From Brachypterus glaber (Eukaryota; Arthropoda; Insecta; Coleoptera; Kateretidae): DNA of 64,000 bases. The position numbers were made by a program, and so were the translations under genes. The DNA is taken from the NCBI GenBank assembly GCA_958510825.1, contig OY294047.1:53737365-53801364 (forward strand), read 5' to 3'. The number at the start of each line of letters is the position of its first letter. Positions within the stretch are counted from its first letter, which is position 1. Positions 22,081 to 30,651 of the stretch are shown one piece after another. The notes beneath the pieces are model-generated. The model was not told where the DNA came from. It ran no database searches and saw nothing but the letters and a program-made list of their open reading frames with translations.

Positions 22081-23200
22081 CTGCAAAAGGACAAACGAAT
22101 TACATTTCTTTTACTTTCCCATAAAGAAAGTATTGTGAACTTTTTGTTACTTAAATTATCTTTTTTTCCTGAACCGTCGAGAAAAATCAAAGTAGCAGCA
22201 AAAAATATGATAACTGTCTGTCGGTCGGTCGGTCCGTCTGTATCCACGATAACTTAAGAACGCTTTGAGCTCTAGCTCAAAAAAATTTGGTACGCAGATG
22301 TATGTTTCTATTAACTTGGATATTAAACAAAATTGGTTGGGGGAAAGGGGGGTAAAAGGGCGGGGGGGGGGGGGATACAATTTTGTTTCGCTAGTTATTT
22401 TTTTATTATTTACAAGAAAACATTTAAAACTACCTGAAAGGTAAAATCAAATCTCAGAAAAAAAAATTTATAATTTTTTTCCCCAAAATGTAAAACATTG
22501 CTTTGGATATAACTTTTTAATTATTCACCTTGAATAAAAATTTAAAAACCACCTTAAGCCTCAGTTAACCAGGTGGAAAAAATGCGTTATTAACCACGTC
22601 GGGTTTATTAAACCCCAGTGAATATTTTCCTAACAGATTCGAATACTGGAGGTGCGAATACACTGCGTAGTTTATTTTATAAAACATAACTATATTCTGT
22701 ACACAAACATATACTATTCAAACCCGCAAACGTGTTTTCAGCCCTTATCGGATATGCCAAAGTTTCTCTTCTATGGTCCGTTTCATCAAGCAAGAGAATT
22801 AATTAAAAATCGCACAGTAAACATTTTTACAACATATTCGAGTATTGGATGTGCGAATATACTGCGTAGTTTATTTTATAAAATATAACTATATTCAATA
22901 CACAAACATATACTATTCAAACCTGTTGTAAAAATATTCACTGTGCGATTTTTAATTTACTCACTTGCTTGATGAAACAGACCATAGTTATAAATTTGTC
23001 AGTATTTATTTGGTTGGCTGAAAAGTGTAGCACAAATGAGATAGAGATAGGGTAGACGTCTTTTGTTTCATAATTCTAGTTGTAGAGAGCTCCATTTTAA
23101 TGAAACGAACAAAAAAAGGCGATGTTATAGGTAAAAAAAAATAACAATACTTTATGAGAAGGTAAAAACTTGATATTTAACTAAAACCTTAATGACTTAC
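22081..23200. other. ear intron 4 with MITE and low-complexity DNA
   Basis: Contains a CTGTCGGTCGGTCGGTCC-rich stretch near 22210, a run of 13 G at about 22361-22373, the complete TATGGTCTG MITE at 22772-22986 with a left-truncated copy at 22618-22733, and a piece at 23000-23090 that recurs at 45880-45975. Small ORFs here are not genes. Confidence 0.6.
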
Positions 23201-24678
23201 CTCTTTTTTAAACGAGAGAGGTGATTCCGTCCGACTTTCCTCCTTCGCCGCGTCCAAATCTAAGCCCTTTTTTTCTTCTACTTCACCACTTGCCTCCTCC
23301 TTTTTTACCTTCTCTGGAGGTGCCCCACTAACACCCTCAGTTCCCACTTGTGAACTATGTGACTGATCCGATTTTCTTTTTCTCTTTTTCCCACTTTCCT
23401 TTTCCTCTCTGTCTCTTTTCTTTTCCTTCTTCTTGTCCTTTTTTCTCGGCGATATACTCTCCCTTTCTTTTTCCTTTTCTTTTTCGCGTAACTCTTTCTC
23501 GCGCATTAATTCTTTTTCCCGAAGCAACTCTTTCTCACGCAATAACTCTTTCTCTCTTAATTCTTTTTCCCGCAAGTCCTTTTCCCGTAACTCCTTTTCC
23601 CTTAACTCTTTTTCCTTTAACTCACGCAACATTTGTAATTCTTTTTCCCGTTGAAACTCTTTTTCACGTTGTATCTCTTTTTCCCGTTGTATCTCCTTTT
23701 CCCTTTGTATCTCTTTTTCCCGTTGTATCTCTTTTTCCCGTTGTAACTCTTTTTCCCGTTGTATCTCTTTTTCCCGTTGTAACTCTTTTTCCCGCTGTAT
23801 CTCCTTTTCCCGTTGTATCTCCTTTTCCCTTTGTATTTCCTTTTCCCTTTGCATTTCCCTTTCTTTTCTTTCTTTTTCCTCTCGTTCGTTTCTGTAAGGA
23901 CTTAGTTCCCTAGAACTGGAACTATCTTTTGAACTATCGTCGTCAATTAAAATGGTTGAACTGGATTTTTCTTTATTAGGTTTTTCAGGTTTTTCATTAT
24001 CGGAGCTCTTCGGACTGTTTCCGAAAAGATCGCGTTTTTCTTTGCTGCCATTTTCTTTGGAGTTGTTCAATTTTTTTTCAGTCTTTTGGTTACTCGAATG
24101 GGTTTTCTCTTTGGAACTATGCTTTTCCTTGTCCTTTTTCTTGTGTTTGTGTTTGGATTTTTCCGGTAAATCGCCCTTTTCCTTATCTTTTTCCTTTCGT
24201 TCCTTATCTTTAGATTTTTGAGGCGTAGTTGCCGATACGACTGGGCTGCTAGATGTTTTGCTACTACTGCTACTCGAAGTTTCTTTGGTATTGCTTTCTT
24301 TTTTGCTGCTGTTTTCTTTGTTTCCGTTTTCTTTCTTTTCCCGATCTTTATGTTTATTTTCCTTGTGTTCTCGTTTGTCCTTTTTGTCCCGTTTTTTCTC
24401 TTTTTCTTCTCGCCTGCTTTCTTTTCTATCCTTAATCACCAATGGTGATTTACTTCGTCTTGGACTTGCGTCCAACTTTTCCTTGTCTTTTTCTTTGTCC
24501 TTTTTCGAACTTTTTTCTTTGCTTCGTTCACGCTCTTTGCTTTTTGAACTGGATTTTTCATCTTTTGAGCTAGACGAGGACGAGGACTTTTTTATTTCCG
24601 AGTTGATGGTTTCTTTTTCCTTTTTGTCGCTTCGGTCTCGGTCTTTATGCGGGCTTTTTGTTTTTGATTTCTCACTAG
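23201..24678 (-). CDS. ear: ENL/AF9 homologue, exon 4: charged linker with coding minisatellite
   Basis: A 1478 nt exon encoding residues 235-727. Acceptor GATTACAG at 24679-24686 completes a split serine codon left by exon 3; donor GAG|GTAAGTC at 23199-23200 leaves phase 0. The sequence is almost entirely Lys, Glu, Arg, Ser and Asp, as expected for the disordered middle of ENL/AF9 proteins. From about 23860 down to 23460 it becomes a tandem repeat: twelve consecutive REKExQ hexapeptides (18 bp units) followed by REKEL variants, predicted to form a long charged single helix rather than a disordered chain. A basic cluster (KKRKRK) near 23370 could serve as a nuclear localisation signal. The frame stays open throughout, which argues for selection. 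Opposite-strand ORFs (rich in F, S and L) are shadows. Confidence 0.9.
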
Positions 24679-24718
24679 CTGTAATCAAATATTAAAAATA
24701 AAATTTGAAACAAGTATT

Positions 24719-25437
24719 CCCAGGTAGCAAGGGATGTTATATTACAAGAAATTAACATCACTTTTGGGTGTATTTTTAAACTAAATCATAACATCACATA
24801 ATATTGAAAAATAACATGTATTTAACATCACATTTGCAACGTTACACGTGTGACGTGACAACCATGTTATTTAATAACAAATATTTAGCAACGCTGTGAA
24901 TATATAGCATGTCACATATTAACGTGGCTTTCACGTGAATGTCATGTTATTTTGCTTCTCACCGACGTTCGAAGCAAAAAAATCGATATAAGATGATGTT
25001 GATAGAGTAAATTATTATAAGGAAATTGTATACACATTATACGATTTCCAATGGATAGGGGGCTGTGCCGGGCTTCTCAAGACCACGGACACGGATTATA
25101 TTCTCCGCTTAATCTGCAATTTCGTATTTAGAATCTATCTGTTTCAATCTGTGATTGTTTTAATTACTGATTGATTTTAAATCCGATTTTTTTATAGGGT
25201 TATAGCGTTTTTAATGGTTTTAATTTAGAAAAAGCTAATGTCCTAAAATATTATTTAAATATTAAAGTACCAGTAACGGCATCCATAAGATATTAGATAT
25301 AACAGGAATGTGGATTTATGATGTCACAAACACGTTATTTTCGGGATGTCATTGTTAAATGAGACTACAATCTTAACATCACATGTCATATATTAACGTG
25401 ACTTTCACGTGAATGTCATGTTATTTTGCTACCTGGG
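24719..25437. mobile_element. 719 bp MITE with CCCAGGTAGCAA ends
   Basis: Starts CCCAGGTAGCAA and ends TTGCTACCTGGG. A block with TTTCACGTGAATGTCATGTT occurs at both 24930 and 25400 in the same orientation. It lies in ear intron 3, its edge only 40 bp from the exon 4 acceptor. Class not determined. Confidence 0.7.
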
Positions 25438-26369
25438 TTTCTGATAATTATTTTTTAACGTTTTTATCAACCAATCATTTAACAATATTTCTGGCCACGT
25501 GTTTATTTCTGTCCAGTCGTATTATAACTAGATTGGAAATTTTCTACTGTAGAAAATTCTAGTGAGAATCCCTGAAGTATTTTGTTTTTCAGTATTTCTC
25601 TTTACAAGATTTCATACCTAAAACTAATTAATAATTAAATATGAATATATTACTATTTATAATTATTGTTATTACTTTATTATTTACCAAAAAATACCTC
25701 AAAATATTATTTTTATAAAATTTAATGATATTTTTTATAGGTTGACTTTTATGAACATGCTTGCAAGCCTAGCGCAGTACCGCGCTAGTCAGTACTGCAG
25801 TAATTGACAGAACCATAATTTGAAATTTAAAAATGGACAAGAAAGGTTTTAGTTTAGCAACTGAGAATGGAATTAAATTAAACAAATCAAAGAATATGCC
25901 TGTCAAAATATTAAGATAAGTAATAATTTATATTACTTTGCGATGAAAAAAATATAAAAGTTGGTTTGACATATTGTAAATCGTTAAAAAATAATCTTCT
26001 GAATTACACACGATTCTTCGAATTATTGGGAAAAATTCACAGTTTTCATTAAAATTTGCTGTCAAAGGAAATAATAACTCCCTGCAGGGGCGACGCCCCG
26101 GTCGTAATTATTTCCAGACAGCAAATTTTCATGAAAACAGTGAGTTTTTCCCGCATAATTCTAAGCCTATTGTGTAATTATATATGAGAATTATTTGTAA
26201 ATTCAAAGAATTATTATTGTAGAAAGGAAGAACAAGAAAAAGTGAAGGAGTAAAGGAAAGAGGAAGCAAAGGAGGAAAAGGAAGAGGAAGTGCAAGAAAA
26301 ACAGGAAGAAAAATGGAAAAGCTAGAACAGGAAAAGGAAAAAGAAGAGGAAGAAGAGTAGAAAACTTAC
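25438..26369. other. remaining part of ear intron 3
   Basis: Holds a palindrome at 26014-26161 (GGGAAAAATTCACAGTTTTC... with inverse around TGCAGGGGCGACGCCCC). An A/G-rich tract at 26220-26360 extends up to the exon 3 donor and produces the spurious C-terminus of the minus ORF there. Confidence 0.55.
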
Positions 26370-26673
26370 ATCTGTCAACTTTTGACGAAGAAGATGTCGA
26401 GGACGTAGAAGTCCTCTCCTTTGATTTGTTGGGCGGTTCGGACGATATTTTCGTATCGGTTTTGTGAAAAGGCGTACCAAACAGGCCGTGGAACGAGTTG
26501 TTGTCCTGCCAGGATGCGGAAGAGGACTTTTTCTCCGCCTTTTTCGCGGCGGCGGCAAAGTCCGAGCCGCTCGGTTTTGGTTTGCTGCTCATCGGTTGAG
26601 AGGGCGCTGGTTTCTCGTCGAGAATGACGGCGCAAGGACTGCTGGACCCTTCCTGACTAGCTGAAGATATTGC
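26370..26673 (-). CDS. ear: ENL/AF9 homologue, exon 3
   Basis: Residues 134-234 plus the first base of a split serine codon. Acceptor TTAATTTCAG precedes GCAATATCTTC in phase 0, continuing the exon 2 frame exactly; the donor is AGAT|GTAAGTTTT at 26368-26369. Encodes the start of the linker after the YEATS domain: a Ser-rich stretch, an Ala/Lys patch (AAAAKKAEKK) and a short hydrophobic motif, FHGLFGTPF, the only uncharged island in the linker and so a candidate protein-contact motif. The intron upstream is 28.3 kb long and contains the nested four-TM genes on the other strand. Confidence 0.88.
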
Positions 26674-27140
26674 CTGAAATTAATAAAAAAATTATAAACT
26701 TTAATTGTCATAGAAGATGAGCATGTAAACTAAATTTCAGCTTTCTAAGTTTTTTCTAAGTGGGTAAAACAGAGAGGGCCCTCCAGGATTAATTTAGTCG
26801 GGTGATGGGTGGTTAACGGGGTTTTTTTATTTATAGTAAAATTTTATTATTTTAGGATGGGTACGTAACCCAATTTTAGTTTTATATTATGGGTAAAAAA
26901 GCGGTGGGGGAGTTGGGGGGTTAATTTTATATAAAATTGTTTTGTTAGGGGAGATAAGTATGTGTACCGAATTTAAGTTTATAAGTTTATTCTAAGTGGG
27001 TTTTAAAAATGCTATAAACTATAAGTTCTGGTGCGGTCCGGATCCTGTCTGAATATTTGAACGACCCCGGCTACTGGATATTCGGTGGAGGGAATAGTCT
27101 TATATTTAAAATTTAAATAATTTTTAAAATCATTTAATTT

Positions 27141-27808
27141 TATTGAAATCTTCGCCGAAAAGTCAAAATCTTTGACCACGTTTTTTTCACATTTCTCGAC
27201 GTTTTAGACCATTCTGAGTCGAAATAAGTAAAAAAAAATTTGCGTCCGTCTGTCTGTCTGTCTGTATGGGTGTAAACTCTCTAACTCCATTTCTACATGA
27301 GATATGAACTTGCGGTTTTTTGCATATTGTTTCCTATCGTATTCCGAAGAACTGATTAGATTTTGGGGGTACACGGTGGGGGTAAGGGGGGTAAAATTAG
27401 GGTAAAACTTCTATTTTTAGCGTTTTTTGTTTATAATTAAGGCAATTATTGTATTTGGTTAATTTAGCACTTATATAAAAGTAAATTTTAAATTGGTCAA
27501 AAAATGTTATAAACAACGTTTTCCTAAAACGCATTGTTTTCGAGATATTGGCGTTTAAAGCAGTAAAAGGTTTTTTTTAGCATATCACATATAATAACCC
27601 GATTTCAAAAATTATATTTGAAATAAAAGCTCTTTTTAAAGCCCTATAAAAAATGTTATATACAGTTTTTTGCTAGAATATAATGTTTTAAAGATACAGA
27701 ATTTAAAATCAAACAAAACACCTAGTTTGAAATTTGCAAACTAGATGGCTCTAGTGTACAATAGTGCCGATGTTTTGACAGGGTGCTTGCAACGTTTCAT
27801 CTAGTTTT
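27141..27808. repeat. 668 bp direct repeat, copy 1
   Basis: Begins TATTGAAATCTTCGCCG and ends AACGTTTCATCTAGTTTT. It matches 52744-53409 in the same orientation with scattered substitutions and short indels, including variable numbers of TCTG units. The two copies lie about 600 bp outside the first and last four-TM genes. Confidence 0.8.
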
Positions 27809-28320
27809 ATATTGAATATACCAGGTTATGAAGCCCTCGATATGTTTCGTAGCAATATCTATACTCTCGGAAAATGGTAGACAATGGACTTATACTTCTA
27901 AACTAATTTTAAATAATGAGAATCTCTTTTAGCAAACTTAAAAACCCTAATATACCAATTTTCACCAAAATCACTCCCGACCCCTGGGGGTTGTAGTAGG
28001 AATTTCTTTATTATCATATACAGTTTCGTCGACCCCAAAACTTTTTACGAAGATATTAAAAAAAATTAAAAATATTTACCCCCCACCAGTTAATTTTTTT
28101 ATTATCAGATTTTATTTCAGCATTTATTTATTTATTAATGATTTATACTCTTTAGGGACCCAGTTAATTAGGTGTTTTATACCACGGAGTGTTATTATTT
28201 ACAGCAAATTTCAGTGTGTCAAATTTGAAATTGACTCACAATTTGAAAGGGTGAACTTAGACACGCACTGTATAAAATGGGCATTAGAATTTCGATAAAA
28301 TAACTTGTAGGTCATTCCAT

Positions 28321-28335
28321 ATATTGACATTTAAA
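28321..28335 (+). promoter_or_regulatory. shared upstream motif, four-TM gene 1
   Basis: ATATTGACATTTAAA, 72 nt before the ATG at 28393, identical to the motif before gene 2. A second motif, TTGTCAAA, follows 32 nt later (28353-28360), also at the same spacing as in gene 2. Function inferred only from conservation between paralogues. Confidence 0.45.
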
Positions 28336-28392
28336 AGTTTGCACTAAAAAAGTTGTCAAAGGAAATCGAATAATCGACAAATAAGGTGAAAA

Positions 28393-29237
28393 ATGGAAAA
28401 ATTCGAAATCTATAAACATCTAGAATTAACATTTATGTTGGCAATACTTATTGGGGCCTCTGCAACTGATTGGTCTTTGTGAGTAAAAAACAAACCGTGA
28501 ACATATGTAATTTTACGCATTTTATTATACAGGGTGATCAATAATTGGCAAGCCAAAATTTAAGAGGTGATTCTGTATTCAAAAATATAAAAAAAAGTTC
28601 CTNNNNNNNNNNNNNNNNNNNNNNNNNNNNNNNNNNNNNNNNNNNNNNNNNNNNNNNNNNNNNNNNNNNNNNNNNNNNNNNNNNNNNNNNNNNNNNNNNN
28701 NNNNNNNNNNNNNNNNNNNNNNNNNNNNNNNNNNNNNNNNNNNNNNNNNNNNNNNNNNNNNNNNNNNNNNNNNNNNNNNNNNNNNNNNNNNNNNNNNNNN
28801 NNACTCCGTCCGGCTGTTAATACGAAAAAAAAAATTGAATCATTCTTAAAACAAACAAAAGTAGAGAATGTTTAAGCTTCAAAACAAAAAAGAACCCATT
28901 AATTAGTTATCGAAATATTTGAATTAAAAAAATGTCAATTTTTTAGGCGTTCGGAATTTAATGCGCGGCAGTGTATTATAGTTTGCATAGGTGGCTTTAT
29001 AAATACCAGATTTTTTTGCTTGTAGGAAATAATTACCAGCAACTTATAGTTGTGGCATTAGTATTTTTGGGCACAGTGCTTATTGTTGGTGGAATATTGG
29101 TACTTGTGGACTTGCCACGTGATTATGACAGTGACAGTATAGCCGATTATACCGTATTGGCAATGTTGGGTTTATGTGCTGGAGGAGTGACGCTGACTGA
29201 TGGCATAATATCTGCTAAGAAATACAAGCTATGTTAA
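28393..29237 (+). CDS. small four-TM protein, paralogue 1 (frameshifted, interrupted by gap)
   Basis: Exon 1 is 28393-28478 (MEKFEIYKHLELTFMLAILI..., TM1), ending in phase 2 at DWS|GTGAGT. Exon 2 begins after TTTTTTAG at 28947 (joining phase 2) with RSEFNARQCIIVCIGGF and runs to the stop at 29235-29237. Its frame breaks in a run of seven T at 29011-29017; an eighth T would restore it. After that come TM3 (LIVVALVFLGTVLIVGGILVL) and TM4 with AGGVTLTDGIISA and the terminal KLC. About 125 residues are expected, with a TM2 region shorter than in the paralogues. The intron contains a MITE start and a 200-N gap. The break may be an assembly error or a true mutation. The family is not one I recognise; no enzymatic motif is present. 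It is probably an integral membrane protein. Only known features, GT/AG borders and paralogy support the model. Confidence 0.65.
28530..28602. mobile_element. left end of a mariner-type MITE running into the gap
   Basis: TA followed by CAGGGTGATCAATAATTGGC, related to the elements at 12901-13615 and 36425-37157. The right end is hidden by or lost in the N run. Confidence 0.65.
28603..28802. other. assembly gap (200 N)
   Basis: Exactly 200 undetermined bases, a placeholder size. It lies within the intron of four-TM gene 1, probably where a palindromic MITE broke the assembly. Confidence 0.98.
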
Positions 29238-29451
29238 GGATCAATTTGCTAAAATTACACTGCTGTAGACTCAAAAATTTGCCGATACCATTTTAGTTGA
29301 TTCCATTCATTATTGATTGATGCGCTGTTTTAGTTTTCTAGATCAGCTCGTTTTTTAAGATATAGCGCAGCGGTTTCTTGCCGATATTTGCAGTAAACAA
29401 AAATTAAGGTTTAGTTTTTTTTTTCCGTTAATTGGCTCTACATTTGGGAGC

Positions 29452-29457
29452 AATAAA
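29452..29457 (+). terminator. candidate polyadenylation signal, four-TM gene 1
   Basis: AATAAA 215 nt after the stop codon at 29237; the first canonical signal downstream. Confidence 0.35.
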
Positions 29458-29687
29458 ATTGATCCACCTAAAAAATTGTCATTTTGTAAACTCAAATATT
29501 TCGAAAACTATTATTATGGATTTGACTGATTGTTTTTTTTTTGTTTTGAATCTTAAACTTTCTCTACTTTTGTTTTTATTTAGAATAATTAAAAATAGTT
29601 ATTTTTGGAGTTTCGCGTGATTTCTGATCTCGGCTAGACGCCTCGATCAGCAAATTCCACGCTCAAGCAGAAATCAGTCATTCCCCA

Positions 29688-30062
29688 AAGGGGTGAAGAG
29701 TAGTTTTTGTGAAAGTTGGTATATTGGGGTTTTTGAGGTTTTTGAAAGTGAATCTGATAATAAAAAGATTCTTACTCCACCCCCTGAGGGGCAGGGGGTA
29801 GTTTTCTTGACAATTTAAATATTGGGATTTTTGAGGTCGCTAAAAGTAAATCTTATAATAATTTTTTCCTAATTTTACCCGCTGAGGGGTGGGGGTAGTT
29901 TTTGCAAAAATAGGTATATTGGGGTTTTTAAGGTTACTCAAAGAGAATCTGATAATAAAAAAATCTAACTCCACCCCCTAAGGCGGGGGTAGTTTTCGTA
30001 AAAATTGGTATATTTTTGAGGTTGCTAAAAGTGAATATGATAATAAAAAATCCATTTTAAGC
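29688..30062. repeat. about 95 bp tandem repeat, four diverged units
   Basis: Each unit has GGGGGTAGTTTT, then TTGGTATATTGGGG, GAGGTT.CTAAAAGTGAAT and CTGATAATAAAAA followed by a CCACCCCC end. Unit starts are near 29688, 29783, 29880 and 29978. Lies between four-TM genes 1 and 2. Confidence 0.65.
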
Positions 30063-30109
30063 GCGGAGGTGAAAAATGGGAAAATGTCATTTTAAATTTT
30101 AAATTTTTA

Positions 30110-30445
30110 ACATCAAATTCGGTTTAAGCTACCTCAAACACCCATAGATACCATCTTTTTTTTTTCAAAATCTATGAACATTAATCAAAATTTGCCGCCA
30201 TATTAGATCCGCCATTTTGAGTTCTGAATTTCTAAAAACAGATACCAATTTTCATTAAAATCCAGTAAAATCTAACAGATTTGGATGGCGGCCAGATCCT
30301 CCATTTTGAATTTAAAATTCTTAAAAACAGATTCTGTTTCAGCATCCTCGAAAACCCCTGAATACCAATTTTCATTATAATCCAATAAAATCTAACAGGT
30401 TTGGCCGACATATTGGATCCGCCATTTTGAATTTTGTTTTATGAT
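30110..30445. repeat. tandem repeat with CCGCCATTTTGA units
   Basis: About three diverged copies of a 115-130 bp unit containing GATACCAATTTTCATTA, AAATCTAACAG and ATCCGCCATTTTGA. Non-coding. Confidence 0.55.
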
Positions 30446-30585
30446 ATTATGGCCAAAAGCCGAGTTTTGGCCAAAAAGGTCTCTTGGCCACAGTGCCACG
30501 GCAGAATACGCAGGTATTTATCAAGGTGGCTCCAATCGATTAAAGATATTTTTCAACGGGTTGCTACGAGATATTATTGTCAATA

Positions 30586-30600
30586 ATATTGACATTTAAA
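30586..30600 (+). promoter_or_regulatory. shared upstream motif, four-TM gene 2
   Basis: ATATTGACATTTAAA, 66 nt before the ATG at 30652, with TTGTCAAA 32 nt downstream (30618-30625), as in gene 1. Confidence 0.45.
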
Positions 30601-30651
30601 GAATTATAATTAGAAAATTGTCAAAAAGGTCTTAATTATCTAAGAAGAAAA

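Larger units (their letters stand above)
26674..28392. other. ear intron 2, part before the four-TM array
   Basis: Contains the first 668 bp direct repeat (27141-27808), separate entry. Other sequence is AT-rich with G-rich patches at 26880-26940; no exon was recognised. Confidence 0.5.

Noticed and set aside
23350..24695. Several plus-strand ORFs rich in F, S and L opposite ear exon 4
   Set aside because: They are the complement of a Lys/Glu-rich coding exon, with the minus-strand frame supported by splice phase and domain context.
26203..26369. C-terminal extension of the minus ORF at ear exon 3
   Set aside because: It reads through a GTAAGT donor into an A/G-rich intron tract (translated as F and L runs).
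28991..29025. A 35 bp intron splitting exon 2 of four-TM gene 1 (GTGGCT...TTGTAG)
   Set aside because: It fits the reading phase but is shorter than usual insect introns; a one-base frameshift in the T run explains the data and keeps a TM2-like segment.
29688..30445. CRISPR-like array
   Set aside because: Units are long, diverged and directly adjacent, with no constant repeat plus variable spacer; the genome is eukaryotic.
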